Below, in pieces: positions 1-7,836 of a DNA stretch of 61,450 nt (positions are counted from its first letter, which is position 1; the number at the start of each line of letters is the position of its first letter). The translations under genes were made by a program, and so were the position numbers. The notes beneath the pieces were generated by a model. The model was given only the letters and a program-made list of their open reading frames with translations. It was not told the origin of the DNA and did no database searches. The stretch comes from Propylenella binzhouense (GTDB lineage: Bacteria > Pseudomonadota > Alphaproteobacteria > Rhizobiales > Afifellaceae): positions 1 to 61,450 of the forward strand of contig NZ_SPKJ01000014.1 of assembly GCF_009866965.1 (NCBI RefSeq), given 5' to 3'.

Positions 1-1
1 A

Positions 2-1522
2 GGCGCGATCGCGCCGGCCGCCGCACAGACGCCCGGAGGCCAGGCCGCGCCCGCGCAGGCCGCACCGGCGGCTCCGCCCGCCGGCGCACCGGACCCCAGC
101 CAGAACCAGCCGCAGGTCCAGCCCTACAACCGCCAGACCGCCCCGCCCTCCTTCGCCGATCTCGCCGAGAAGCTGAGCGACAGCGTCGTCAACATCTCGA
201 CCTCCCAGCGCGTCACAGGCTCGCGCGGCATCCCGATCCCGCAGGTGCCGGAAGGCTCGCCCTTCCAGGAGTTCTTCGATGATTTCTTCGACCGCAACGG
301 CCAGGGCACCCAGCCGGAGGAGCGGAGCCGGCGCGTGCAGTCGCTCGGCTCGGGCTTCGTGATCGACCCGTCGGGGATCATCGTGACGAACAATCACGTG
401 ATCGCCGATTCCGACGAGATCGTCGCCAACTTCGCGGACGGCCGGAAGCTCACGGCCAAGCTGATCGGACACGACCCGAAGACCGATCTCGCGGTCCTGA
501 AGGTGGAGCCGCCCGCCCCGCTCAAGGCCGCGCGGTTCGGCGATTCCCGCAAGCTCCGGGTCGGCGACTGGGTGATGGCGATCGGCAATCCGTTCGGGTT
601 CGGAGGCACCGTCACGGTCGGTATCGTCTCGGCGCTCGACCGCGACATCAATTCCGGGCCCTACGACCGCTTCATCCAGACCGACGCGGCCATCAACCGC
701 GGCAATTCCGGCGGTCCGCTGTTCAATCTCGACGGCGAGGTGATCGGCATCAACACGGCGATCATCTCTCCGACCGGCGGCTCGATCGGCATCGGCTTCG
801 CGGTGCCGACGGAGATCGCGGCGCCGGTGGTGGACCAGCTCCGCCAGTTCGGCGAGACGCGGCGCGGCTGGCTGGGGGTGCGCATCCAGGAGGTGACGCC
901 CGAGATCGCCGAGAGCCTCGGCATGGACAAGGCTTCGGGCGCGCTCGTGGCCGGCATCACCGATGGCGGGCCCGCGGCCGAGGCAGGCCTCGAGCCGGGC
1001 GACGTCGTGCTCTCGTTCAACGGAGAGCCGATCTCCGCGATGCGCGAGCTCCCGCGGATCGTCGCCGATACGCCGGTCGGGGATTCGGTCGACGTGCAGA
1101 TCATCCGCAAGGGCGAGCGGATGACCAAGCAGGTGCGGGTCGGAAGGCTCGAGGAGGCGAGCGAGCCCGCTTCCCAGACGACGGAGGAGCAGCCCTCCGA
1201 GGAGCCCGCTCCGACCAGCAGCGTGCTGGGCATGTCGCTTTCCCCGATCAGCGAGACGGCACGCGAGCAGTACGACATCGCGCCGGAAGTCGAAGGGGTC
1301 CTCGTCGAATCCGTCGAGCCGGGCAGCGACGCCGAGGAGAAGCGGATCCGTCCCGGCGACGTGATCGTCGAGGTCAGCCAGGAACGGGTGAGCAGGCCGG
1401 AGGACATCACCAGGCGGATCGAGGACCTGAAGAAGGAAGGCCGGCGTTCGGCCCTCTTCCTGATCGCCGGAGCGAACAACGACCTGCGCTTCGTGGCGGT
1501 CCGCATCAGCAACGATCCGTGA
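2..1522 (+). CDS. degP: DegP/HtrA-family periplasmic serine protease (5' end missing)
   Basis: Do-family protease that degrades or refolds misfolded envelope proteins. The frame is open to the left edge, so the true start and most of the signal peptide lie outside; what remains begins with an Ala/Pro/Gln-rich stretch typical of the mature N-terminus. The trypsin-like domain has all three catalytic residues: His (codon 395-397, in NNHVI), Asp (codon 485-487, in KTDLAVLKV) and Ser (codon 707-709, in GNSGGPLFN). Two PDZ domains follow (about nt 860-1140 and 1220-1510), joined by a Glu/Pro/Ser-rich linker. A GTG at 245 is open but would delete the N-terminal part, so it is not the likely start. 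Trypsin domain plus two PDZ domains matches DegP/MucD architecture; which paralogue it is cannot be decided here. Confidence 0.95.
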   Translation, partial: GAIAPAAAQTPGGQAAPAQAAPAAPPAGAPDPSQNQPQVQPYNRQTAPPSFADLAEKLSDSVVNISTSQRVTGSRGIPIPQVPEGSPFQEFFDDFFDRNGQGTQPEERSRRVQSLGSGFVIDPSGIIVTNNHVIADSDEIVANFADGRKLTAKLIGHDPKTDLAVLKVEPPAPLKAARFGDSRKLRVGDWVMAIGNPFGFGGTVTVGIVSALDRDINSGPYDRFIQTDAAINRGNSGGPLFNLDGEVIGINTAIISPTGGSIGIGFAVPTEIAAPVVDQLRQFGETRRGWLGVRIQEVTPEIAESLGMDKASGALVAGITDGGPAAEAGLEPGDVVLSFNGEPISAMRELPRIVADTPVGDSVDVQIIRKGERMTKQVRVGRLEEASEPASQTTEEQPSEEPAPTSSVLGMSLSPISETAREQYDIAPEVEGVLVESVEPGSDAEEKRIRPGDVIVEVSQERVSRPEDITRRIEDLKKEGRRSALFLIAGANNDLRFVAVRISNDP

Positions 1523-1679
1523 CGGCGCGCGCAGGCCGGCTCCGGGCCGGTCCGCACCTTCCGTCGCCGGTCGTGGAACCCTCTCCTTCCCCATCCATTG
1601 AGTTCGCTCCGGCGAACAGAGAGAAGCGGGAGGGAGCGGTGAGGACGAGCGATCACGCCTGTCCGGCCGCAGCCGCCGA

Positions 1680-2708
1680 ATGAACGGGCGGGTACTCCGC
1701 AGCCTCGCGCTCCGCCGGACGGTCTTTCTTGGAGCGGCACTCGTCGCGGCCGAGGCATGGTCGGCGCCCGCGCCACCAATCCCCGAACCGCGTCCGCAGT
1801 CGGAGGAGCGCGCTGCCGCTCCCTCGGCGGCGGAAGGCGTGCTTCCGCGGGAGAAGCCGGTTCCGGAGAAGCCGCCAGTGCCGGAAGCCGTCCCGGACGC
1901 CGTCCCGAAGGCGAAGCCGGACGAGGCTGCGGGCCCGCAGGAGGCGGCCCCCCCGGAGACGAAGGGAGAGCCCTCTCCCCCGCCCATCCCCACGCCGACG
2001 CCGGACGCCGGCAGCGCGGCACCACCCGGCGAGACGCCGGCCGCGCCGGACTCGCGCGGCGACCTCCCGGCACCGCGCCCGGCCGCACCGCCTGCGGAGG
2101 CCGGTCAGGGCGGGGAGGATGCCGGGACAGGCCCAATCGACAGGGCGGAATCCGACTGCCGCTGGCGGCTCAAGGCGCTCGGCGTCGCGTTCGAACCGAA
2201 GCCCCCGATCGCGGACGGGGAGGCCTGCCGGGTTCCGGCGCCGATCGAGGTGTCGGAGCTCGCGCCCGGCCTGAAGCTCGATCCTCCCGCCGTGCTCGCC
2301 TGTCCGGCCGCCGAGGCGGTCGCGACCTGGGCCCAGGAGGTGGTAGAGCCCGCGGCACAGGAATTCTTCGGCGCCAAGGCCGCGCAGATCCACCAGGCTT
2401 CCGCCTATGTCTGCCGCACGCAGGACAACGTCCCGGGCGCAAAGATGTCCGAGCACGCCGCCGGCAATGCGCTCGACGTGACGGCCATCGCGGTCGAGGG
2501 CAAGGGCACCGTGAGCATCGCCGAGCCGGGCGCGGTGATTTCCGATTCGGAGGACGCGAAGGCCGTCGAGAGCTTCCGCAGGCGCATCCGCCAGGAGGCC
2601 TGCCGCATGTTCACGACCGTGCTCGGGCCCGGCACGAACGCCGCCCACGAGACACACCTCCACCTCGACATCCGGGACCGCAGCTCCGGCATCCACCTCT
2701 GCCAGTAG
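1680..2708 (+). CDS. Extensin-like C-terminal domain protein (LAS/M15-type zinc-binding fold), exported
   Basis: 342 residues. A short hydrophobic N-terminal segment (about 13-28) looks like a signal peptide. Residues 30-150 are a Pro/Ala/Glu-rich low-complexity linker. The C-terminal domain (about 155-342) is of the extensin-like type common in Alphaproteobacteria. It carries SEHAAGNALD (His259, Asp266) and THLHLD (His326, His328). This SxHxxGxAxD...HxH pattern is that of LAS/M15 D-Ala-D-Ala peptidases, so a zinc-dependent peptidoglycan hydrolase role is a reasonable inference, though not shown for this family here. Several Cys residues suggest disulfides. It stands alone on the + strand, convergent with the histidine kinase 18 bp away. 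Confidence 0.85.
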   Translation: MNGRVLRSLALRRTVFLGAALVAAEAWSAPAPPIPEPRPQSEERAAAPSAAEGVLPREKPVPEKPPVPEAVPDAVPKAKPDEAAGPQEAAPPETKGEPSPPPIPTPTPDAGSAAPPGETPAAPDSRGDLPAPRPAAPPAEAGQGGEDAGTGPIDRAESDCRWRLKALGVAFEPKPPIADGEACRVPAPIEVSELAPGLKLDPPAVLACPAAEAVATWAQEVVEPAAQEFFGAKAAQIHQASAYVCRTQDNVPGAKMSEHAAGNALDVTAIAVEGKGTVSIAEPGAVISDSEDAKAVESFRRRIRQEACRMFTTVLGPGTNAAHETHLHLDIRDRSSGIHLCQ

Positions 2709-2726
2709 CGGCGCGCTCCGCGGCAC

Positions 2727-4097
2727 CTACCGCCTCTGTGCGGGAGCGGCACGGCCCGGCGAGGCGGGAAGGACGATTTCGGCCGAAAGGCCGGGATCCC
2801 CGTCGGCGAGTTCGAGCCGGCCGCCCGACGCCGCGACGATCTCCCTGACGATGGACAGACCGAGGCCGGTTCCGTCGGCCGCGGGATCCGGCCGGCCGTC
2901 CGGATCGAGGAGGAGCCGCTTGCGCTCGTCGGTGAGGCCCGGCCCGTCATCGAGCACGGCGATACGGACGGCGTCTCCCTCCCGCCTTGCGCCGATCTCG
3001 ATCCGGGAGACGGCATGCCGGGCCGCATTCTCGACAAGATTGCCGAGCGCCTCGGTCAGATCGTCGGGATCGGCATGCACGCTGAGCTCCTGCGGCGCGG
3101 CGACTGACCAGGCGAGGCGGCTGCCCGCCGGCGTGCGGCGCACGACTCCGACCACCCGTTCGGCGACCGCACGGACCGCCGCCTCGGCGTGGACCGCACC
3201 GGCAGCCACCCGCGCACGCACGAGCTCGCGGTCGACATGGCGCCGCATGACGAGCGCCACGGCATCGATGTCGTCCGCAAGCGCGGTCTCGCCCAGCTTC
3301 CGGAGCCGGTCGACATCGCCTGAGAGGACCTGCAGCGGAGTCTTCAGGCCATGCGCGAGCTCCGCCGCCCGCGCCCGGGCGAGCTTGATGCGTTCGTCGA
3401 GGGCGTCGAGCAGCGAGTCGACTTCGACGGCCAGCGGCCGGACCTCGTCGGGAAGGTCCGTTCCGAGGCGGCGCAGCGAGCCCGCCCGGATCGCGGAGAC
3501 ACGGTCCCGGACGCTGGCGAGCGGAAGCAGGCCGACCGTCACCTGCGCGAAATTCGCCGCCGCGAGGAGAAGTCCGAGCAGGAGAAGGTAGGGGACGAGA
3601 TCGGCCTCGAAATCGGCCGTCGCCGAGGCGATGTCGGCCCGGTCGAGCGCCACCGCGACGCGTACGCGGCCGCCGATCCGGGGGGGCAGCGTCACGACCC
3701 GCTCCAGCACGAGAAGATCGCCGCCATCGGGCCCGACCGCTCGGTGCCGGTGGACCTCACCGTCCGCGACCTCATCGACGGGAAGCGCGAGCGCGCCGTC
3801 CCAGAGGGACCGGGACCGCAGGACGGTCCCGTCCTCCTCCACCTGCCAGTAGAGCCCCGAGAGCGGCCTGGTGAAGCGCGGATCGGTGGGGCCGTCCGCC
3901 ACGACCGGCGCACCGCTCGCATCGCGATCGATTCCGGCGACGACCTGATCCATGAAGATCGAAAGCTCTTCGAGCGCCCTGCGCTCGGCATGGCGCTCGA
4001 AGAGCCGGCCGAGCCCGATCCCGGCGAGCGCGAGCGCGAGCGCGATGGAAAACGCGCCCGCGACGAACAGGCGCAGCCGGAGAGAACCGCGGCTCAT
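2727..4097 (-). CDS. Two-component sensor histidine kinase
   Basis: 456-residue membrane kinase. TM1 is about residues 10-30 and TM2 about 167-190, flanking a periplasmic sensor of roughly 135 residues; a HAMP-like stretch follows. The phosphoacceptor box is AELAHGLKTPLQ with His249. The HATPase domain shows the N box (NLVENAARHA), the G1 box (DDGPGL) and the G2 box (GTGLGLSIV). Its ATG overlaps the stop of the response regulator by 4 bp (ATGA), so it is the third gene of a PepSY-regulator-kinase operon. The signal is unknown. The neighbouring PepSY protein and divergent cytochrome b561 suggest an envelope, metal or redox cue; that is inference. Confidence 0.93.
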   Translation of the reverse strand: MSRGSLRLRLFVAGAFSIALALALAGIGLGRLFERHAERRALEELSIFMDQVVAGIDRDASGAPVVADGPTDPRFTRPLSGLYWQVEEDGTVLRSRSLWDGALALPVDEVADGEVHRHRAVGPDGGDLLVLERVVTLPPRIGGRVRVAVALDRADIASATADFEADLVPYLLLLGLLLAAANFAQVTVGLLPLASVRDRVSAIRAGSLRRLGTDLPDEVRPLAVEVDSLLDALDERIKLARARAAELAHGLKTPLQVLSGDVDRLRKLGETALADDIDAVALVMRRHVDRELVRARVAAGAVHAEAAVRAVAERVVGVVRRTPAGSRLAWSVAAPQELSVHADPDDLTEALGNLVENAARHAVSRIEIGARREGDAVRIAVLDDGPGLTDERKRLLLDPDGRPDPAADGTGLGLSIVREIVAASGGRLELADGDPGLSAEIVLPASPGRAAPAQRR

Positions 4098-4762
4098 TCT
4101 GGCGGCTGATCGGGCACAAGATACCCGAAGCCGCGGCGCGTCTCGATCGCACCGCTGCCGAGCTTCCGCCGCAGCCGCGCCACCAAGGCCTCCAGGGCAT
4201 TCGCTTCGCGGCTCTCCTCGTCGCCGTAGATGTGGTCGAGCAGTTCCCCGACCGGCACGACGCGGCCCTTGTGGTGCATCAGGTAGGCGACGAGGCGGTA
4301 TTCGAGCGGCGAGAGCGCCTGCGGGACGCCGTCGATCGAGAGCCGCATCTGCCGCGTGTCCAGCGTGAGCGGCCCCGCTTCGATGACGGCGGCGGCCTGA
4401 CCGGCCGAGCGGCGGATGAGTGCGCGGGCGCGGGCCACGAGCTCCTCCATCCGGAACGGCTTCGGCAGGTAGTCGTCCGCTCCCGCATCGATGCCTTCCA
4501 CCCGTTCCGTCCAGGCGCCGCGCGCCGTCAGCACGAGGACGGGCATGCGCCGGCCGGCCGCCCGCCAGCGCTTCAGCACCGCCAGCCCGTCGAGCCTCGG
4601 CAGGCCGAGGTCGAGCACGGCGAGATCGTAATCCTCCGTCTCGCCGCGGAACCAGGCCGCCTCCCCGTCCCGCACCACCTCGGCGCGGTAGCCGGCCGCG
4701 GCCAGGGCCGCCGAGACGTCGGCCGCGATCCGCTCCTCGTCCTCGGCGACGAGCACCCGCAT
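4094..4762 (-). CDS. OmpR/PhoB-family response regulator
   Basis: 222 residues: receiver domain (1-115) with phosphoacceptor Asp51 in LAVLDLGLP, acidic pocket EDE at 7-9 and conserved Lys in LPKPF, then a winged-helix DNA-binding domain (about 125-220, with LSPLEYRLVAYLM and ETRRGFGYLV). The ATG at 4762 shares its A with the stop codon of the PepSY gene (TGATG); a TTG one codon upstream is possible but less likely. The sensor kinase follows with a 4-bp overlap. OmpR-type regulators often bind 11-bp tandem repeats, and one lies in the promoter region just upstream of this operon (5147-5168). Confidence 0.95.
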   Translation of the reverse strand: MRVLVAEDEERIAADVSAALAAAGYRAEVVRDGEAAWFRGETEDYDLAVLDLGLPRLDGLAVLKRWRAAGRRMPVLVLTARGAWTERVEGIDAGADDYLPKPFRMEELVARARALIRRSAGQAAAVIEAGPLTLDTRQMRLSIDGVPQALSPLEYRLVAYLMHHKGRVVPVGELLDHIYGDEESREANALEALVARLRRKLGSGAIETRRGFGYLVPDQPPE

Positions 4763-5124
4763 CAATCGTGCTCTTCCGCCAGGATCTCGCCGCTCTTCGG
4801 GTCGATCAGGAACTCGCGGAGCCGTCCCGTGCGCGTCAACACCTTGAACTCGTAGACATAGCGTCCGTCCTCCCGCTGCAGCTCGACCTCGACGATATCG
4901 CCGTCGAGCTTCGGCCTGACGATCGTGAGGATCTCGGCGAGCGGGCGGACCTCGCCTGCGATCAGCGCCCGCCTGGCACGCTCGTGATCCTCCTCGCCGC
5001 GATCCTCCGCCCCGGCAGGATGGCGAACGTTTCTTGCAAACGAAAGCCCGGGGACGAGGCAGGCGAGCATGAGGGCCGCCGCAGGACCGAAAAGGCAGCG
5101 CCTCGAAGGGGGAGAACGGATCAT
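4762..5124 (-). CDS. PepSY-domain periplasmic protein
   Basis: 120 residues. The signal peptide (about 1-30) ends near LSFA-RNV. The rest is one PepSY repeat (about 45-118) with the typical ending EFLIDPKSGEIL. PepSY domains are small envelope domains linked to protease inhibition and to modulation of two-component sensors. The ATG at 5124 is chosen because it leaves a clean signal peptide. The gene is first in the operon with the response regulator (1-bp overlap) and kinase, and probably encodes an accessory or feedback factor for the sensor. Its promoter region is shared with the divergent gene at 5249. Confidence 0.85.
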   Translation of the reverse strand: MIRSPPSRRCLFGPAAALMLACLVPGLSFARNVRHPAGAEDRGEEDHERARRALIAGEVRPLAEILTIVRPKLDGDIVEVELQREDGRYVYEFKVLTRTGRLREFLIDPKSGEILAEEHD

Positions 5125-5146
5125 CGCTCCATCCTGGCCCAGCCGT

Positions 5147-5168
5147 CCTGACAGGAGCCTGACAGGAG
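5147..5168. promoter_or_regulatory. 11-bp tandem direct repeat: candidate response-regulator box
   Basis: CCTGACAGGAG occurs twice back to back (5147-5157 and 5158-5168) with no mismatch. It sits in the 124-bp gap between the PepSY/regulator/kinase operon and the divergent 5249/cytochrome b561 genes. Tandem repeats with an 11-bp period are the classic binding pattern of OmpR/PhoP/PmrA regulators. The unit also contains the near-palindrome CCTGACAGG. That the adjacent regulator binds here is inference. Confidence 0.6.
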
Positions 5169-5248
5169 AGCTCAGCGGCCCGTCAGGCCGGGTCGGCGAC
5201 GATCCTCCCGACCCGGCGGCCGATTCCGCCGGCGGAAGGAGAACACCG

Positions 5249-5515
5249 ATGACTGGATTGCGCGCTGCCGCCGCGACGATGATGGCCCTCGCCTGCGCCG
5301 CGCCTGCGCTCGCTTCGGACCGGCACGAACGGGCCGGCGCCGAAACCGTGGCGAGTTCCGGGCCTCGCGCCGCGCCGCCGGGCGGCGTCACGATCGTCGC
5401 GGAGCGCGAGGTCGAACGGCCGCGGGACAGGAACGGAAGGAGCGCCGCCGATATCCTGGCGCGCGCCGGCGACCGCGACCACGATGCCGAGGAGATCGAG
5501 AGGGAGGACCGATGA
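5249..5515 (+). CDS. Small secreted protein of unknown function
   Basis: 88 residues with a clear signal peptide (MTGLRAAAATMMALACAAPALA). The mature part is short, polar and strongly charged at the end (EEIEREDR). I see no CxxCH, lipobox or known domain. The ATG at 5249 has a good ribosome-binding site (GGAAGGAGAA) and removes an unconvincing upstream extension. It is translationally coupled to the cytochrome b561 gene, whose start lies inside its stop region. With the tandem repeat just upstream it is probably a target of the divergent two-component system; acting as a partner of the cytochrome is possible but unproven. Confidence 0.65.
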   Translation: MTGLRAAAATMMALACAAPALASDRHERAGAETVASSGPRAAPPGGVTIVAEREVERPRDRNGRSAADILARAGDRDHDAEEIEREDR

Positions 5516-6186
5516 TGTCGTCCCTCGAGGAAGCGCGCGTCGGGCCCGGCCGCCATACGCGCAGCGTGGCCGTCTGGGATCCGCTGGTGCGGATCGGCCA
5601 TTGGGTGCTCGTCGGGGCCTTCGCGGTCGCCTATCTCACCGAAGGCGAGCCCCTGCAGATCCACACCTGGTCGGGCTACGCCATCGCGATCACGGTGGCG
5701 CTGCGGATCCTCTGGGGCTTCGTCGGGCCGCGGCGTGCCCGGTTCGCCGATTTCGTCGTGAGCCCCTCGGCGGCATTGGCCTACCTTCGAGGCCTCGTCA
5801 CGCGAAAGTCGCCGCGTTTCGTGGGGCACAGCCCGGCCGGCGGCCTGATGGTGGTCATGCTGCTCGTCGCGCTGCTCGGAACCGCAGGCACCGGCATGGC
5901 GACGCTCGCGATCGAGAAGAACCGGGGACCGCTCGCACCCTATCTCGGCTCCCCGGCCGCCGAGGCGGGCGTCGCCCGGGACCCGGACGAAGCGGCTGGC
6001 GGTGCCGGCGGCGAGGCGCGGGAGGAAGGCGACGAGGACGAGAGCGCGATGCGGGAGGTGCATGCGCTTCTCGCGAATCTCACCCTCGCCTTGATCGCCT
6101 TCCACGTTCTCGGCGTTGCGGTCGCGAGCTGGGCGCACCGCGAAAACCTCGTCGCGGCCATGGTGACGGGCCGGAAGAAGGCCTGA
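5512..6186 (+). CDS. Cytochrome b561 family membrane protein
   Basis: 224 residues, about four hydrophobic helices, matching the prokaryotic cytochrome b561/Ni-hydrogenase b-type family. Candidate haem-ligand histidines lie in RIGHWV, IHTWSGY, GHSPAGG and IAFHVLG. An acidic loop (EEGDEDE) precedes the last helix. Such proteins pass electrons between quinol and periplasmic acceptors. The ATG at 5512 overlaps the stop of the preceding small secreted protein; an alternative ATG is the next codon. Linkage to a PepSY/two-component operon resembles known arrangements in which a cytochrome b561 is made with small exported partners under a two-component system. Confidence 0.9.
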   Translation: MMSSLEEARVGPGRHTRSVAVWDPLVRIGHWVLVGAFAVAYLTEGEPLQIHTWSGYAIAITVALRILWGFVGPRRARFADFVVSPSAALAYLRGLVTRKSPRFVGHSPAGGLMVVMLLVALLGTAGTGMATLAIEKNRGPLAPYLGSPAAEAGVARDPDEAAGGAGGEAREEGDEDESAMREVHALLANLTLALIAFHVLGVAVASWAHRENLVAAMVTGRKKA

Positions 6187-6201
6187 CCCGGGAGACGGCA
6201 A

Positions 6202-6222
6202 GGGGCGCCCCGAAGGCGCCCC
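6202..6222. terminator. Bidirectional GC-rich hairpin between convergent genes
   Basis: Perfect 8-bp arms GGGGCGCC (6202-6209) and GGCGCCCC (6215-6222) with a 5-nt loop, in the 57-bp gap between the cytochrome b561 gene and the convergent SH3/DUF1236 gene. There is no U-run on either side, so it would be a weak or Rho-assisted terminator. Confidence 0.55.
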
Positions 6223-6243
6223 GGCCCCGCCCTGCCTAAGGCG

Positions 6244-6939
6244 TCACCGCACGACGTAGACGATCTGCCGGTCCTGCGGCGAGACGAGCACGGGCTGCCC
6301 GTTCACGTAGGCGTAGCTGTACTCGTAATCGGGCACCTGCTGGAGCGTCACCGCCTCCGGCACCTGGGCGCCGACGACCGTCTCGCCATCGAGGTAGACC
6401 GGCTCCGTGGGATGGGAGGTGACGTAGGTCCGCACCGTCTCCGGCGGGTTGACCGCCGCCCCGACCGCCGCTCCGGCGAACCCGCCGACGAGCGCGCCGA
6501 CCGGGCCCCCAATGAGCGCGCCGGTCACGGCACCGCCCGCGGCAGTCGCAGCCGCCGTCGGATTGCCGCGGTCGCTCTCGACCGTCGTGGTCGTCGCCGT
6601 CGCGGGCGCCTCGTAGGTCACGGACGGCACATTCATCGCCGGCGTGCGCTCGGTGAGCGCGACCTGCTGGCCTCCGACATCGCTGATCAGGTAGTCCGAA
6701 TAGGCCCAACCGGCCTTGCCGTCGAGGTCGACCTGACACCACTTGCTGCCCTGGATGCAGCCCTGGATCGCGACCGCGCCATTCGCCGGGATGACGCCGA
6801 CCACCGGATAATTCGGGCCGGGACCGGAGCGCAGGTTGAGATCGGTCACGGCGACTGCCGGCGTCTGCGCAGCCGCCAGGCCCGGCAGCATCAGCGCGGC
6901 GCCGAGCGCGACGGCGGAAATCTTGATATGGCTTGACAC
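6244..6939 (-). CDS. Exported SH3-like/DUF1236 protein
   Basis: 231 residues from a GTG at 6939. That start gives a Shine-Dalgarno GAGG six bases upstream and an N-terminus that is a clean signal peptide (VSSHIKISAVALGAALMLPG...). A bacterial SH3 domain follows (about 25-85: LNLRSGPGPNYPVVG, GWAYSDYL), then a Gly/Ala-rich segment resembling a glycine-zipper (about 130-160), then a DUF1236-type C-terminus (PVYLDGETVVGAQVP, VLVSPQDRQIVYVV). The architecture is typical of Rhizobiales envelope proteins of unknown function. SH3-like domains often bind peptidoglycan. Confidence 0.85.
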   Translation of the reverse strand: MSSHIKISAVALGAALMLPGLAAAQTPAVAVTDLNLRSGPGPNYPVVGVIPANGAVAIQGCIQGSKWCQVDLDGKAGWAYSDYLISDVGGQQVALTERTPAMNVPSVTYEAPATATTTTVESDRGNPTAAATAAGGAVTGALIGGPVGALVGGFAGAAVGAAVNPPETVRTYVTSHPTEPVYLDGETVVGAQVPEAVTLQQVPDYEYSYAYVNGQPVLVSPQDRQIVYVVR

Positions 6940-7081
6940 GGATAGCCTCGTTCGTTTCGCAGGACCCCTCTCGGCAGGCAATTCCCCACGATCGGGTTTC
7001 GTTCCGGTTCCGGTCGGGCGCCGGAGCCTTCGCAGCCGCGGAGCGCGCGGCTATGCTGCGGCGAGCGTCAGGGAGGAAACG

Positions 7082-7477
7082 ATGAAGATCACGACATGCG
7101 GATCGGTGCCGTCGCGGCGGGGCCCGGGCGAATACTTCACCGGCACGGTCTGGCAGGATCCGATCGTCGACGCCGAGGCGCCCGCACGCCTCAAGTGCAA
7201 CCTCGTCAGCTTCGATCCGGGCGCACGCACCGCCTGGCACACCCATCCGCTCGGGCAGACGCTCTATGTCGTCGCGGGCGCCGGGCGGGTGCAGGCGGAG
7301 GGCGGCCCGGTCCGCGAGATCCGGGCCGGCGACGTGGTCTGGATCCCCCCCGGCGAACGCCACTGGCATGGCGCCGGCGCGACCACCACCATGGCGCATG
7401 TGGCCATGCAGGAGGCGCTCGACGGCGTCGCGGTGGAATGGCTCGAGCACGTCACGGACGAAGAATACGGCGCCTGA
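7082..7477 (+). CDS. Single-domain cupin, hydroxynitrile-lyase-like
   Basis: 131 residues, one cupin barrel with both metal motifs: AWHTHPLGQ (His53, His55, Gln59) and ERHWHG (His94). From memory this set, and nearby text such as FTGTV, GARTAWHTHPLGQT and LEHVTDEEY, closely matches manganese-dependent cupin hydroxynitrile lyases such as the Granulicella tundricola enzyme. Some of those also act as carboxymuconolactone-decarboxylase-associated cupins, so the real substrate is uncertain. The ATG at 7082 has a strong GGGAGG eight bases upstream. The gene stands alone between divergent and same-strand neighbours. Confidence 0.8.
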   Translation: MKITTCGSVPSRRGPGEYFTGTVWQDPIVDAEAPARLKCNLVSFDPGARTAWHTHPLGQTLYVVAGAGRVQAEGGPVREIRAGDVVWIPPGERHWHGAGATTTMAHVAMQEALDGVAVEWLEHVTDEEYGA

Positions 7478-7550
7478 GCGGCTGCGCCGGTTCGGTACGC
7501 CCATCCCGGAAACGGGCCCGCAGCGGAGCCGTTCGGAGCCGGATCCATCC

Positions 7551-7621
7551 TTTGCCGCAACGGGGGCCTTTGCCGCAACGGGGGTCTTTGCCGCAACGGG
7601 GGCCTTTGCCGCAACGGGGGC
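7551..7621. repeat. 18-bp tandem repeat, about four copies
   Basis: TTTGCCGCAACGGGGGCC at 7551-7568, 7569-7586 (one change, GTC for GCC) and 7587-7604, plus a 17-base copy at 7605-7621. The unit is a multiple of three, but no plausible gene reads through it. Near-identity of the copies suggests recent slippage, so it is a likely VNTR locus. Confidence 0.9.
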
Positions 7622-7715
7622 GGCCCCTGCCCGCGCGTTTCGCCGTTCAGGAGACTTCGAGAACGGCTGCCGGCGAATGCCGGCTTCTGGCCAAGGCCCA
7701 GTCATGTTCCGGCTG

Positions 7716-7738
7716 GTGAAACATCACTTGCGTTTCAC
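7716..7738. promoter_or_regulatory. Inverted repeat upstream of GntR regulator, candidate operator
   Basis: GTGAAAC (7716-7722) and GTTTCAC (7732-7738) form a perfect 7-bp inverted repeat with a 9-bp spacer. The left half is also GTGA-AACA-TCAC (7716-7727). The same GTGA-N4-TCAC form recurs at 13230-13241 in the promoter region of the Liv substrate-binding gene. It may be a site for the neighbouring GntR protein (autoregulation); this is inference. Confidence 0.5.
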
Positions 7739-7836
7739 GCTTCTGCCGGGCCGGCGCCCATGTCATACTGTTGTGTGCTCCCGCGATTCCGGGGCGGCCA
7801 AGAACGCGCCGACAGCGCGACGAGGGAGGATGCGGG

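Larger units (their letters stand above)
7478..7836. other. Intergenic region with tandem repeat and candidate operator
   Basis: 359 bp between the cupin and the GntR regulator with no convincing gene. It holds four copies of an 18-bp tandem repeat (7551-7621), an inverted repeat (7716-7738) and the leader of the GntR gene. A possible weak promoter is TTCTGC (7741-7746), 17 bp, then CATACT (7764-7769). Confidence 0.6.

Noticed and set aside
661-2136. Minus-strand frame of nearly 500 codons over the DegP and extensin-like genes
   Set aside because: Proline/arginine-rich shadow reading without domains, antisense to two recognisable genes.
7551-7621. CRISPR array
   Set aside because: The 18-bp units are directly joined with no spacers and no cas genes are near.
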